Of a stretch of 64,000 nt of DNA, positions 24,501-36,533 are shown one piece after another. Source of the DNA: Talaromyces rugulosus (taxonomy: Eukaryota > Ascomycota > Eurotiomycetes > Eurotiales > Trichocomaceae). A program made the translations under genes and the position numbers. The stretch lies in NCBI RefSeq assembly GCF_013368755.1, contig NC_049563.1:5208001-5272000 (forward strand). Reading direction: 5' to 3'. Under the pieces are notes generated by a model. That model worked only from the letters and a program-made list of their open reading frames with translations. It searched no databases and was not told the DNA's origin. Numbering within the stretch: the stretch's first letter is position 1; each line of letters starts with the position of its first letter.

Positions 24501-24862
24501 CGGCGCACAGCATTGCCCGTATAGGGCGATGGTTCCGACTAGATAACCGATGATGTTGTACTCGCTGGCGACGGGGCCAGCTTGGTACCTGGATAGTCAG
24601 TATATCTATCAAAAAGGATAGAGGGAGAGGGAGAGTTACATGGCAACAGCAACTGTTGACGGAATTGCCGCTCTACACGCATGTTAGTATAGGTCAACTT
24701 GCACGCTCATCAGGTTGTCACGAACTTGAGCATTCTCAGAAAAGTGTGCAGGTCAATGTCCATTCTGGCATACACCCGAGCCAGGAGGCCAGGCTTAGAC
24801 TTTTCCGTATCTGTATCTGCGCCGCCATTACGAGGCATTGTCGCAGGAGCGCCAGCCATCAT
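21505..24862 (-). CDS. aromatic acid exporter-like membrane protein (ArAE_2 / FUSC, DUF2421)
   Basis: Six exons on the minus strand: 24862-24726, 24672-24640 (33-nt micro-exon), 24588-23274, 23228-22099, 22036-21635 and 21577-21505; 1029 aa. It has the double-block layout of fungal brefeldin-A-sensitivity/fusaric-acid-resistance-like proteins. An N-terminal membrane block (YNIIGYLVGTIALYG; SGTAFIVLLLKSVLTGLGL) is followed by a long cytosolic helical region. A second membrane block comes next (FATMTIGVIAFTESS, GVVVLLFAWTTTAWWVPL, LATVLAGLFVAFIWTIFPYP), then a DUF2421-type tail. The family is thought to export or gate aromatic acids and drugs; the substrate is unknown here. The intron at 22037-22098 holds a 21-nt T run (minus strand). 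Confidence 0.85.
22067..22087. repeat. A21 homopolymer in an intron
   Basis: Twenty-one A in a row on the plus strand form the polypyrimidine tract of the intron at 22037-22098. Prone to length change and to sequencing error. Confidence 0.8.
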
Positions 24863-25304
24863 AGTCTTGTCTCTGGTGACGTCCGCCAGAGTGTACTGTT
24901 CCTCCCCGAATTCCAGCCCTGCGCGCGGTCGAGATGCGCTCCATGAAAAACAGCCCTGGTGCAAACTCTGTGACGAAGCACTGGGTATAACGGTGTTTAG
25001 TTGTTGTTCCGAGTGAGAATCTCGAGTACGTAGATGCAGAAGGCAACTTAAAGCGGGGCTTGACGTCTCGACGTCTCGTAACTTTGTCGCCGCTTCGCGT
25101 TCCCCACACGGGCCAGCATACCAACTGACGTATATCAATCCACTATTGATGATGATATACATCTCTAGTTCAATGGGGCCATAAAGCGGAACATGGAAAA
25201 GCGCAAACAAGAGGCGCAGCAGCAGGGCCCTTCTTCCACCGAGATAACCATCTTCTAACCACCCTCTTCATCTCCCATACTTCAATTTCACTCTACCGGT
25301 CAAT
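24863..25304. promoter_or_regulatory. divergent promoter region
   Basis: Shared 5' region of the FUSC-like gene (minus) and the small membrane protein gene (plus). A CTTCATCTCCC-type pyrimidine stretch precedes 25305. No specific operator was recognised. Confidence 0.45.
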
Positions 25305-25754
25305 ATGGAAAAAACCTCCCTCCAAGGTCGCGGGCCAACAGCCGACCTCGGTCAATTGGATGATAATGCTATTGATCGCCTAATTGTGGACTCGTATTCT
25401 CGACCTCACAAGTTCGTTTTGAAATACATCATGACACCATTTGCCAACCATCCTATAAGGTGAGAAACACGCAATTTACTCATTTTTGGTAGAAGAGATG
25501 GAACTCATTAAACTAGGCTCATCCTCGTCATCTTGGTCTTTGTCTATGGCCCTCTGATCACATGCAACATCTGGAATGATGACGTGGAAGTCTGTGATCG
25601 GAGATTCCATTATATGCATTATTCCATCATACTAGGGTTCCTCGCATTGACTATCTACTCGAATTTCCTCAAGTGGAAGCTTGATAGCGAGAAGAAGCGG
25701 TTATTGTCGCAGGATGCGGAAATTGGCAGTAATGTTCAGGGACCAAAACATTGA
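25305..25754 (+). CDS. small membrane protein, 130 aa, unknown function
   Basis: Two exons, 25305-25459 and 25517-25754, with a canonical GTGAGA..CTAG intron. A polar N-terminus of about 52 residues is followed by two hydrophobic segments (LILVILVFVYGPLITC; HYSIILGFLALTIYSNFL) and a charged tail (KWKLDSEKKRLL). Two Cys (TCNIW, EVCDRR) lie in the short loop between the helices. I recognise no family. It is head-to-head with the FUSC-like gene, but a shared role is only a guess. Confidence 0.65.
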
Positions 25755-26198
25755 AGTGAATCAGAAACTTTGAACAACTATTCTGATCAAGATTGACGGA
25801 AACTGTAGTCTGTCACAATTTTTGGTGATGGGTTGTGGCTTTCTCGTTTTCTTTCTATTGAATGTACACATATCCTTTCCCCGTCCGCAATGATATTTGT
25901 TTTGTTTTTTTTTTAAACATAATAGAATAAATATTTTCCACTATTGAAATATCCAGAGTTCATCAATATCATCAATCATATAATAATCCATATTTTCACC
26001 TCCTCCAAATAGCACGGCATTTATAAACCAAAATCAACATAAACGAGATAAACAAAAGACAAACACATCTAGCAAGAACCATCATCATCATCGTCATCTC
26101 TCTAAACCTGCGCGCATGAACGCTTGCTACACAAGGGATATCCCAAAGCAGACAGACACACAAGAACGGAGAAGAACAGAAAAAAAAAAAAAAAGAGA
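25755..26198. other. convergent 3' flanks
   Basis: AT-rich spacer with AATAAA-like words near 25926 and an A-rich run near 26180. No gene. Confidence 0.5.
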
Positions 26199-28893
26199 TC
26201 AAGACTCCAGAGTAAATACCGGCGCCGGCATGAGCACATTATTAGGCCCGCGGCCTCGCACTTCAACAGCCACAAACGTGGCGAACCGCACGCGAGACCG
26301 CTTTTCAGATGGTGACTGCTCGTCGCGATCCTTGGTAGCGTCCGTGTTGCTCACAGGACGGGTATCAGACGACGAAGGCGGCGTCGGGGTCGCGGATTTC
26401 TTGCTCATCAGACTGCCAAACGGGTATTTCTTGCGCTGCTCGCGGTTTTGCGGGAAATGAGGAGGCGATGTTTTGTGGTCTCCTCCTTGTGGTGAGTTGG
26501 ATGATTCCTTGTCAAGGTCCATATCATCTGTGCTGTCATGGCCCCGCTCGGTTGATGGGCTGTGCTCTTTGCCCAGGGGGCGGGTCAACGGTGGAAGGCC
26601 GGTTTCGACTTTCATGTTGACATCCGAGAGCGGCGTGCCCGGCACGATGTAGTCGACCACGATGTCTCGAGCTTCCTGGGGGATCTTCTCGATGATGTTG
26701 ATGGCGTTTTCCACGATAGTGCGGACGCCGTGCGGCAGTTCCGGGGGAGGCGGGTCCTTGAGATCACACTGCAACGTGGCCAGCAGTCTTTCCACCAGGT
26801 AGTCGGCCAAATGACCCTGGTTCTCCAGCGCAGATTTGGATTGTATGATATCCGACAGCCCATCCAAAGTCGTGCGTCGCCAGTTGGAAATGCGGGCGAG
26901 CTGGTTTTCCTTGTCTTCCTCACTGAACGCCTGAGGCTGCTGACGGCGCAAATTCCACTCAATCGTCTTGAGACGTTCGCTCAAAGTGCGCTCTAGACCG
27001 GGGTGGAAATGGCGTTCGAAAATCTCCTCGGCAATCCAGCGAGAAATCACGGCGCGTCCAACGCCCGTCATCTCTTTTGTGCCCACAGTCACTGCGTCTT
27101 CGTTCACCGACGGGTGCAGCCAGTCCGGGACGGTCTTCCAGTCTTTGCGGATCGAAAAGGACAGTTCTTTAATAGCTCCATCTAGACGGCTGAAACGGGC
27201 CGAGTACTCGTTGTCATCCAGCACCGTACGAGACACGGCCATGCGCTGGTGCGCCACTGTGTTTTGGAGCTGAGTGACCTGGGCTTCTTTTTCAAAATAG
27301 TACCGTTTTACTTTGACATATTTTGCCTCTGCCACGAGTTAGCATAACGTATACCCATACCTATATATATATATATATATATATGGAAAGATAAGACATA
27401 CGGAGTTCTTCATGTTTCTGAATCAAGACTGCGATATCCTGGCCATCGAGATCGTCTTGCAACTTGGAAGACGGCACGGCTGGCGGCGTGTCTCGCCCGG
27501 TCACATCGGCTAGATTCTGCTGCGAGATATTGCCTTTGAACGACGATCCCTGGGTGACGGGGGGATATGGCGACTGGCCACCCTGCGCGGCGAGAGAGTC
27601 CTTGCGCGTAGGTAACTGGGACTGGGAGTCGGGCTGCCTGGCGCCGCCACCAGTACGGTCAATGGCGGCCATATCACTGACCAGCGTGTGCTGGGCAGAA
27701 GGGCGACGGGAGGAAGCCTGTGGAATGAGGAGATCAGAACTGTGGACGTGAGGGACAAGGGATTGCTGCGACGAGGATTGCTGCGAAACAGGCCGTGGCT
27801 GGAAACCAAGTTGCTCCGATCTGGACAATGAGTGCGGCTGCGGCCATGGGTCCGACGCAACGGGGCGTGACGAGGGACGTGACAGAGGAGACGGGGGTTG
27901 GGTGTTCGTCTCGCGGAAAGAAGGTATATGGAAGCTTACCTGGCTTGGGAACGAGTCGGCGCTACCGGAGCGGTGGTGATGCTGGTGCTGTAGCGAGTGG
28001 TAGCTGTGGTCGTTGAGACGCTGCTGGTCCAGCGGAGTCTGGGGCGTAGTCGGCGCGAATGCAGTCGGGCTGCTTGGGGGGTCGCCGGTGGGCGTTGTTG
28101 ATGTTATGTTTTGGGCGTAGTCGGCGCTGGTCGACTGCTGTGGTGTGGTCTGCAGACGGCCTAGCGCATGCTCCTCGGGCTGTTGCTCCAAGACTGTCTG
28201 CTGGATACTATTGTTACTGCTGCTGTTCGCAAACTTGTTCTTGAACGAGACCGACCGGCCCAGTGAGGATTCTTGCTTGGGCGGATTCCCCTGGCTGGTG
28301 GACGCGGACGACTGGTGACGGCTGAAGAAGCCCTTTCTCTTCTGCAGCTTGGCCGACGACTTTGCAGGCAGATCGTGCGAGGGGCTGGGCCAGGGCTGTT
28401 CGACCGAGCTCTTGTCGAGGTGGTCGGAGGTGGAATTGTCGTGACTGTAGAGGGCGGCCTCGTGTTGTTGGTCTCGTCTGGCGGGGCCGACTAAGCTAAT
28501 GGTCGGGCGATCTCCGGCACCAGCAGCAGCAGCACCAGCAGTAGCAGCGCCTGGCTGAGTCGAGGGGGCGCGATGAGCTGGGTGGCGCTGTAGCAGGTCG
28601 GGTGGGATGTCGTCGTAGGGCAGGTCGACGGCGGGCGAGTTGAGGTTGTCGGTGGACAGCCCGGGGTGGGTGGTCTGCAGATGGGTGTGGATGGGCAGCG
28701 AGGGGCGCCGAGCGGTGCGGTATTCGTGGGGGGTCTGGAGTTGCTGTTGCTGCTGTTGTTGATGGAGGAATTGTTGTTGTTGTTGGTGTTGTTGGTGGTG
28801 GTGTTGCTGGAGCGGGCTGTTACCTGGCTCGGCTGACTGACCGTGACCGTCGTGGGCCTGGGACCGGCTCTTCCTGCTGAAAATGGAGGGCAT
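26199..28893 (-). CDS. large Gln/Ser/Pro-rich protein with conserved C-terminal helical domain, unknown function
   Basis: Two exons, 28893-27402 and 27328-26199; 873 aa. Residues 1-490 are low complexity: Gln/His runs, Ser/Pro-rich phospho-site-like sequence and patches such as RKGFFSRHQSS. A predicted helical segment follows (IAVLIQKHEELQ, AKYVKVKRYYFEKEAQVTQL) and leads into an ordered domain of about 250 residues (FSRLDGAIKELSFSIRKDW; VISRWIAEEIFERHFHPGL; LVERLLATLQCDL). The tail is again disordered and ends RVRFATFVAVEVRGRGPN. It looks like a cytosolic or cortical scaffold. I recognise the style as a conserved uncharacterised fungal family but cannot name it. The start was set at MPSIFSRKS. 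Confidence 0.75.
27362..27384. repeat. (TA)n microsatellite in an intron
   Basis: An alternating TA run of 23 nt inside the intron at 27329-27401; likely polymorphic. Confidence 0.85.
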
Positions 28894-29779
28894 CGAGGGT
28901 CCTGGGCTGGAGCAGGACAACACAGGACAGCAGGCAGGGACTCACACACTGACGCGATAAAAACAACCAGAATAGAGACAGACCGAGCGACTGCGTTGTC
29001 ACTTAACGATGCGTCTCAGGCTGTGCAAAGGCTAAGTCAACCCTGGCGGCTGCGACGTGGGCTCAATTGACTAATCAGGGCTAGTCGCCTGTAACCATGT
29101 CTTATACTCAATATATGCGAATATGGGTGAATCGCTGTAAGGAGTGTAAATAGTAGTGTAAAGAACATGTGTTAAAATAATAGTCGGAGTGGACCGAGGG
29201 GCTCGAGTCTAGCAAATGATACTGGCCTAACAAACGATACTACTACTAATATTAGCCCCCAGACCGTTTGGAGTTTATTATTTTATTATTTTGTTTTTTT
29301 AATTGTTTTTGCCGGAAAATACATGTACGACTCTACCAGTCACATTCATATTGCCGCCGGCTATTTTTAGCACGTTATTATTTTATTATCTACCCCTGTT
29401 TCTTTTTCCTTGTTGTTTGCCACATTTTGGCAACAACCTCCAATTAAATGCTACTAGTACTATTCAATGTTACGTACAGGTATTATTATTACAGTCGTAA
29501 CGCCACTGCTCAAAAACATGTCATTTTCGACGCGGCGGGGCAGTGTTGTCGATCATCGCAAGGTGACGGCGAGCCCGGATCAGCGCTAAGGTACATAACA
29601 AGCTCAGCTGAAACGAGCGACTGCATTTACGCATAAATAAATAAATAAATAATAACAACGGCTGTGCATATTCAAGAACCATGCTTAATTCAAAATAGCC
29701 CTCAGATACCCTTGTCAGTGGGTTTCTTTCCTGCCATGGCAAGGCTATGTCAGTTCCATATCAATGTGGCCAAATACAA
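28894..29779. other. gene-free spacer
   Basis: 5' side of the Gln-rich gene and 3' side of the MFS gene. AT-rich, with TTATTATTTTATTATTTTG-like stretches near 29280 and a TAAA repeat near 29635. No supported gene. Confidence 0.5.
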
Positions 29780-31661
29780 TCATGTCCGCAACGCCGAAAC
29801 ACTCTCAGAAGCTTTAATCTGTCCCGATCTGCGCTCTATCTCCTCCTGGACCCGGGCCTTCTTCTGATCCGTCACAAGCATCCGCCCACGACGATATGCG
29901 CCTAGGACTACCAAGACAGCCGCCCCTGATACCGCCGCTGCAGCCACCATGTCATTGTGGAAAGCTTCCGAGAAGGCTCGGTGCACTATACTGCGCTGTT
30001 CCGGCGAAAGCGGCGCTCCGCCGTGACCGAGTGTGGCCTGTTCTTGTGGTGTCAGAACCCCCGAGAGCAGTTCACTGGTTTTGGTGTTTAGGAAAACGGT
30101 CGAGGTGGAGATTCCCAGACTACCCCCGAGGATTCTCAATTGTGCTATAATTCCCTGCGCAGGTGCTGGAGCTTTTTGATTAGTTCGTGGGGGGTGGTAA
30201 ATTTGACAAGATTTTGATGAAACTTTACCATAGTCTATGATGGGTATTTCGAACGAGGTGAGCATTGTGGCAGACGCGACGTTTAATCCAAACCCAAGAC
30301 CGGCAAAGACAAGGAAACCGAGTGCCTTGGCATCGTCGCCGGCGTCGTGAACGATGGTAAGTAATCCGACCCCAACAGTCATCAGGCAAGCACCAACGAG
30401 CATCGTCTCGAAAAGATAGTTCTTGGTCCTGCTCACGACTCCCGCGAGAATGCTTCCCACGGCTGTGGAGCCCAACATGGGCAGCAGCATGATACCAGCC
30501 AACAACGGGCTTTTGTCGTCCACGACCTGGGCCCTGATTGGAAAAGCGTAGTTGATTATGAAATACGGATAGCCAATGAATAGCGTAGAGAGCGCAGCGG
30601 ATGCGTATGCTTTGTTGCGGAAGAGGCTGATGGGAAAGGTGAGAGCGACACGGTCCTCAAAGACACGTCTGGCTAGGTATCCCCAAGCTAGGAGGGCTAG
30701 CAAGAGGATAAGGCCGACGGTCAAGGGCGCGATGAAGAGGGCGGTGCCCCATGCCGTGGCTGGAGACTCACCGGCATTCTGGAAGGAGAAGACAACCAGA
30801 ACAGCCGCGGTAATGATAAGAAAGGAGCCGACATAGTCGAATTTTTTCCAAGATTGTCTTGTCGTCGAAGGTAGGTGTTCGGCCTTTGGCCAGGAGAGAA
30901 AGAAAATGACCAAGGAGACGAAACCAATGGGCCCACTTCCAAAACGTCAATGACCATGTCGATGCTGCAAATGGGAAAGGCTGATAGGAAACATACTTTA
31001 TCCAAAAGACCCATCTCCAGGTGGCATAGTGCGTCAAGATGCCTCCCAGAACAGGCCCAAGGGCCCCCGACCCGGCGATGACTAGACCTATTACGCTGCC
31101 AATATGTTGCCGAAGATGCTCGGGACAGAGCTCGGGCAAAATTATCATGGGAAGAGAGTAAAGGCCTGGTTCAAAATCAGCACGGCCACGGCTTCGGACA
31201 ATGAGCTACACGCCTACCAGAGCCACCTATCCCCTGTAGAGTCCGGCAAGCGATGAGCTGATCCATGCTCTGCGCAAAACCACATCCCAAGGAAAACGCA
31301 AAGAAGATAATATAGGCAGCGACAAAGGCATTCCGCCTGCCCACCACATCGGAGACGCGAGCAAAGGTCACAGCGCAGCCAAGATAGGAAAGCGTGTAGG
31401 CCAAGGCGACCCAGTTGACGCGGCGGACGTCTTGGAAGTCAACGCCGATGCTGTAGATACTGGTGGCGACAATGGAGGTGTCTATAATGGAGAGGAAGAG
31501 CCCAAGACAGACTCTTTTAAAAACGTTGAGTAGCTTCTCCTTGAATGTCTGGGGCAGACTTACCCGACGCTGAGGATCCAGAAACGCACCGGAGGCACGG
31601 TGGCCTCTTTGAATCCATGATTTGGACTGGATTTGGAGTCTGTGCCCGGATTCTTCTCCAT
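29780..31661 (-). CDS. MFS multidrug exporter, DHA2-like
   Basis: Five exons on the minus strand: 31661-31564, 31513-31218, 31165-30997, 30935-30229 and 30171-29780; 553 aa, as expected for a 14-helix drug:H+ antiporter. TM1 carries LGLFLSIIDTSIVATSIYSI. Motif A appears as VSDVVGRRNAF, and antiporter motif C as GSGALGPVLGG. WRWVFWINGPIG is the DHA2-type segment after it. The tail is charged and cytosolic (RRGRMLVTDQKKARVQEEIE). Plasma-membrane export of a toxic or secreted metabolite is likely, substrate unknown. It is divergent from a Zn2Cys6 regulator 556 bp away, which suggests pathway-specific control. All five introns close in frame. Confidence 0.9.
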
Positions 31662-32217
31662 GGTGATGTCGATTGAGAGTATTGCGGTTCGATATCAAGT
31701 TGAAGTAGCATATTGCCGACTACCAGGCAACGGAGGACTTATAAACCCTGTAAATGCCGGCCCTCCAATATAGTGAAATATAGTGAGATTCATCAGTCGG
31801 AATCTCGGATCGTGAAAGTCGTTCGCTCAAGCTAGCGTAGTGCTTCCACCCTGCAGCAGTAGTGGCAAGCGTAGCAAAACCCATGTCTTCTCGGTAATCA
31901 AGATATTGCAAGGCCGAAGCAAATTCAGCAGTGACCACTGGTCTAATGCGATTGTCTTTTTGATCCATAGCTTCACGGAATTGGCGCCAGGAGCCAGTCA
32001 CAGAAATGCCGCATCCCAACATTCAACGCAAGGCTGAAAGTGTCGTGATGGTCTGGGGCGACGTGTGTCAGTTCGGACATCTCGGTTCCGAAAAGCCGAG
32101 TACCTGCCGCCCGCATCATTCTCTCCCCCAACATTGTGCTGCTTGAATCAACCTCCTTTTTCCTTTCGCATTCTAGACCGGATCCTGGAGAATGAATATT
32201 ACCGAACTTCAATCACC
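31662..32217. promoter_or_regulatory. divergent promoter, MFS exporter / Zn2Cys6 regulator
   Basis: The shared 5' region of 556 bp holds several CGG half-sites: a CGG-N5-CGG direct repeat at about 31799-31809 (CGGAATCTCGG), a CGG-N6-CGG at about 32074-32085 and an inverted CGG-N10-CCG at 32083-32098. These are typical spacings for Zn2Cys6 dimers. Confidence 0.45.
32083..32098. promoter_or_regulatory. candidate Zn2Cys6 site, CGG-N10-CCG
   Basis: CTCGG at 32081-32085 and CCGAG at 32096-32100 form a perfect 5-bp inverted repeat around 10 nt, close to the Gal4-type CGG-N11-CCG. It lies about 120 bp before the regulator's ATG. Function is inferred only. Confidence 0.35.
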
Positions 32218-34446
32218 ATGGGTAGAGCACCAAAAAGGCCTGCCTCCTCCGCCAATGACCATGACCCGGCACGCCCATCCCGGAAACCGAGACTAGGGGA
32301 GCGGTCCTGTGAAGGCTGCCATCAGCGAAAGGTCCGGTGTGATCGTGGAGTGCCTTGCGCCAATTGTTCGAGGCATGGTATGACTTGCGTGTATCCCGCA
32401 AGGGACCCAGATGCGGCACGAGCAACTCCTACTCTCCGAGACATATCCACCTGTCTGAAACGACTGGAAATCTTGCTCTCCCGTTTTGCTGAGAGTAGCG
32501 ATGCCACTGTCGATGATGGTGGCGGTAATACCGAGTCTGAAATGCAAATCCAGGCTCGACCTGGTGCTATTGAAACTGCTAGTCAGCATCCATCTGATAG
32601 ACGCCCAAACAAATCAACTTGGGAGATATTATTGAACAACTCTGATATCGAGCCATTGCTACAAGATGTAAGCCTAGATTTCTTCTCAAGGTTATTAAAC
32701 TTTTTCTCTTTCTACGAAAGGTTAATGTGTGTCATATTTTCTAGGAGTCTGTTGGCTCGGAAACAGCGCCTTCGCCCCTTCGACGGCATCACAGACTTCC
32801 TACGCAGCCAGATGCTGGTGCTCCTCTAGACAGGGACTCCGAGCTACTGGATTTCTATCCTGATGCCCAATTAGCTCTTCGATTATGGGACGTGTACGTC
32901 AAATCGGTCGATCCGGTCCTTAAAATCTTGCATATCCCAACGGTACAGGCTACTGTTGTGGCAACAATTCTAGACCCCAGATCTGCACAACCCTCAACGT
33001 TGGCGTTGACATTTGCCATCTATTATGCCGCCGTCACAGCTCTTTGTCACAGTGATGGTGACGAGCCTGTTCACCTGCCGTGGGAGAAACCGGTCCTTTT
33101 GAAACGTTACCAGACTGCCTTGGACAGACTACTTGTGACCCCCGATCTCATGAGTCGACCTGAAATAGCGGGTTTGCAGGCTCTAGCAATTTATGTAGTG
33201 AGTACCCCCTGTGATTTTTATATATTCCTACTTGGTTGGGTTATCTCACTGACCGCGTTTTCTTTAGACCTGTTTACGAGCTCATGAGCTTGGTAGCAGA
33301 GTATGGGTCCTCAATGGGCTGGCAATCCGGCTATCCCAATCGATTAGTCTGCATCGAGACGGCACCTCCCTCAAGTTGAGCCCTTTTGAGACGGAGATGC
33401 GTCTCCGTCTTTGGTGGCATCTGTGTGTGCTTGACTCTCGCGCCCCGGAAGATCAAGGGTTTCTATCCACGGTTGATCTGGCGAACCAGGAACTACGGCT
33501 GCCCTTGAATGTGAATGACGACCAACTCTACCCAGATATGCCACACTTTCCAGCAAATTCGCATTGCTGGACGGAAATGTCTTTTTTTCTGATCCAAACC
33601 GACTCGTGCCGGGTGATACTTCCGATCCTTGACACTCAACAGCAATATTCCACAGATACTCTTCTTGACATTAGAGAAAAGCGAAAATTTATTCGAGACC
33701 CTTACAAATATCTGTCAGCTAAATATGGTATTTCACCTGGGTCTGAAACACTGACTGATTTGCAGCGCATTGCAATTCAGCATGTCACCACTGCCTGTAA
33801 GAAAATGGAGTTTGTGCTGCAACTACGAGAAGAGATTTGCATGCGAAAGCAAAACGAGGGAAAAAATGACGCGACCCCGGACGTGCTCAAGCTGTCTTTC
33901 AAGTTGGCATGTGCCGGGCTGGAAAGCAGTCATGAGTTGTTGAAGGAGGGTCTTGCTTGGAGGTTCAAGTGGTTCTTTAACATGTACACGCAATGGTACG
34001 CCCTGGCCTACGTTCTGCGCTGCCTCCGTAGCAGTCCAATTGGGTTCGAGGAAGACCGTGCCTGGGCCTCGATTGACGCGCTTTTTCCTCGCGACGGAAC
34101 AAATCTTCAGGGTTGTACGGCAACAATTCAGGATGAGCATGGGCACGGCAGGATCTGGAAGTTTCTCAAGCTGCTTCGACATCAAGCTTGGTCGTTGAGA
34201 CAGAATTCCGAGCTACAATCTATGGCCACCGCAGATAACCGGGCTCAGCTGTCCAGCAGCGGGAGGTATTTTAATTCCCAACTTCTAGATGCCGACAACG
34301 ACACTACAGTAGCAGATCATGGGACATCCATCCTCCCCGAATGGGATGACGAATTCATTACTAACTCTGCCTCTTCATCTTTGGATCTATCGATGCCGGA
34401 GATTCCGTTTTTGCCGGATTGGAATGCGATTATCAACGGCCAGTAA
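32218..34446 (+). CDS. Zn2Cys6 transcription factor, fungal-specific TF domain
   Basis: Three exons: 32218-32667, 32745-33197 and 33268-34446; 693 aa. The binuclear cluster is complete, with Cys31, 34, 41, 47, 50 and 57 (CEGCHQRKVRC, then CANCSRHGMTC), preceded by a basic NLS-like stretch (RPSRKPRLGE). A short leucine-containing linker (LKRLEILLSRF) may dimerise. The middle region shows the fungal TF homology domain, including LAIRLSQSISLHRDGT and MRLRLWWHLCVLDSRAPE. The acidic C-terminus (LPEWDDEF) could activate. Divergent from the MFS exporter and probably its regulator. Confidence 0.9.
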
Positions 34447-34560
34447 GCTATAGTTAGCTCAGTCTTGATATAGATTAATTTTATTATATAGTATCTATCT
34501 TACACATCTTTGAACTCGAGTATGGTCCGATCCGGGAAATACTGTCTTCACATTTGAACC

Positions 34561-36358
34561 TCAGTAGAACGGCCACATAGCCTTGGCCTCTTGCACAGAT
34601 CTCTCACCGGCAACCTTTTCAATGTACATGGCCATTAGCTCCTCATTTTGCCCTTTCTTCTCATTTATATCCAGTTGTGGCGCAATCCACCCTTCAGCAT
34701 CAGTATCGAGGCACTCCTCAGCAAGGGCTCTAACCTCATGCCAAGCTTCATATTCAGCAAACTGGCGTTCATGCTCGTCAATTTCTCCTTGACTGAATGA
34801 ATACGGGCATTTCCCAGAAAACCCAAGCTCTGACCAACTCTGGTAAATTTCTATCAAACACGCACGAAGGGGGACAATACCCACTTCGGAAACTTCTGCA
34901 CAGCGAGTGAATAGTTCCCGAAAGACACGCGGTACATCGTTCATAGCATTGGAGGCAGCTCTGTCATCAAGGAAAGTAGAAACTTCATAGGCCTTGGTCA
35001 GTTTTACTTGAGACCATTCACGCAACGCAATGTTTTTACTTTCTTCGTCAAGTGTGTCGAAATATGCAGGGAGTTTTGGTTGAAATATTCCTTTTATGTA
35101 GTTGTAGTTTTGCGGAGGCCTGAGAAACACCGGCCACTGAGCCTGAAGGAAAGCAGGAAGCACAGAAGTTGATTGAAAATCGATGAGCGAAACGATTCTT
35201 GAAGACTCGTCCGGTGCGACAAAAATGTTTCCCATATGAAGGTCAGTGTGCCACAATGTAGGCTGGCGAACTTCTGCTTTTAGTAAGGGATTTGAGTCCA
35301 AGAGCTTCATGAGGCCGATTGTGGTTTGCAAGAGCTGGATTTGTTGATCGACGGTGCCTTTGGGGAAACTTGACTGATATTGTTGTTGTTCTCTATTTGA
35401 TATTTGAATCAATTCTCGCTGTGCAATGGATACTCCAAGGCTTGAAACCGAATCCCCTGTTGAAATCTGTTAACATATAGAAGTATTAAATAACGCAGGT
35501 AACTCACAAGGCCCTCGGTTAAACTCCAGAGTCATATCAGCGGGATTGTATGCACGATCGCAAGAAGGCCCAATTTGGAATGAATTAGAAGGATCAATGT
35601 CATCATTGAGAGGCCGAGTTGGCTCTGTCATGCTATCTGTCCGAAGATACAATCCTCCGTACGCCGGAAATTGTATAGCAGACAGTTGAGCCTCGAGTTT
35701 TGTAAGGTTCTTAATCAGCTGCAGTTTTTCAAACTCGCTCATATTGCCCCATTGTTGAAATAGAGGGACCCCGGTAGCTTTTGTCATGATTGTATACTCG
35801 GAGCCAACAGCATTTGAGGCATCCGATGACCAGGAAAGGACACGAGGAACGGGAATACTTGTATGTCTCCTAACTAGCATAGCATTAGCCACTCGAAACA
35901 TTCGTTGATAAAAAAAAAAGGTGCAAATAATACCATATTCCAAAACTCCTACTTCGCTAGCTGTTGTCAAAGAAGGTGGCCCAGCAATACGACACGGAAT
36001 TTTAGCTATTACTTCCGCTCCATTCGCTTTCCGCATCAAGAAAGCTTTGCTGAAACCCCCTTCCATTTTCTCAATAGCAACGATCGGGCTTGTATCCCCC
36101 CCGCCAGCTGTGGCAGCATTCTTGCAAAGAGCATCCAGATCGAACTGGACATATCGTCGGCTACGTTGGAATTCTTCGTTGATAAGAAAATGGCCATTCG
36201 TGTACGCGAAAAGATCCTCTTCGCGGGTGATGGGTATGCCTATTGAGCGTTCAGTAACGAATCTTCGCAATGAAGTCAAGTCTCGTACCGCGACAGCTTA
36301 TAGAAAGAGGCGCCTTGCAGGCTTTTGAGAATTTTCGGATGGTTGATAGCATGCGCAT
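34561..36358 (-). CDS. AIM9-like mitochondrial phosphotransferase-fold protein (APH family), copy 1
   Basis: Four exons on the minus strand: 36358-36289, 36239-35934, 35873-35508 and 35456-34561; 545 aa. The first exon encodes a basic Ser-rich presequence (MRMLSTIRKFSKACK), as in yeast AIM9 relatives. Family blocks follow: LFAYTNGHFLINEE, IVAIEKMEGGFSKAF (nucleotide-site strand), the APH catalytic loop HTDLHMGN and the metal site SLIDFQS, which resembles the kinase DFG. The C-terminus has LDTDAEGWIAPQ and ends MWPFY. The fold is that of aminoglycoside/choline kinases, but no substrate is established for these mitochondrial members. A paralog with the same intron positions lies at 57523-59373. 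Confidence 0.85.
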
Positions 36359-36533
36359 AGCTAGTTCGTAACGCGTTCGAAGGTTCAAAGGTAGCATCGC
36401 GTAGGTGTGGTAATAATAGTTGATGATCCGGTACCCGTTTTATCGGGTAAAGATTCACAAAAATTACAATTTCCTACATGTATTAATGCAGGCGTAACCA
36501 TAAAGAAAATCATTAAAATAGCAGGGACTGTAA

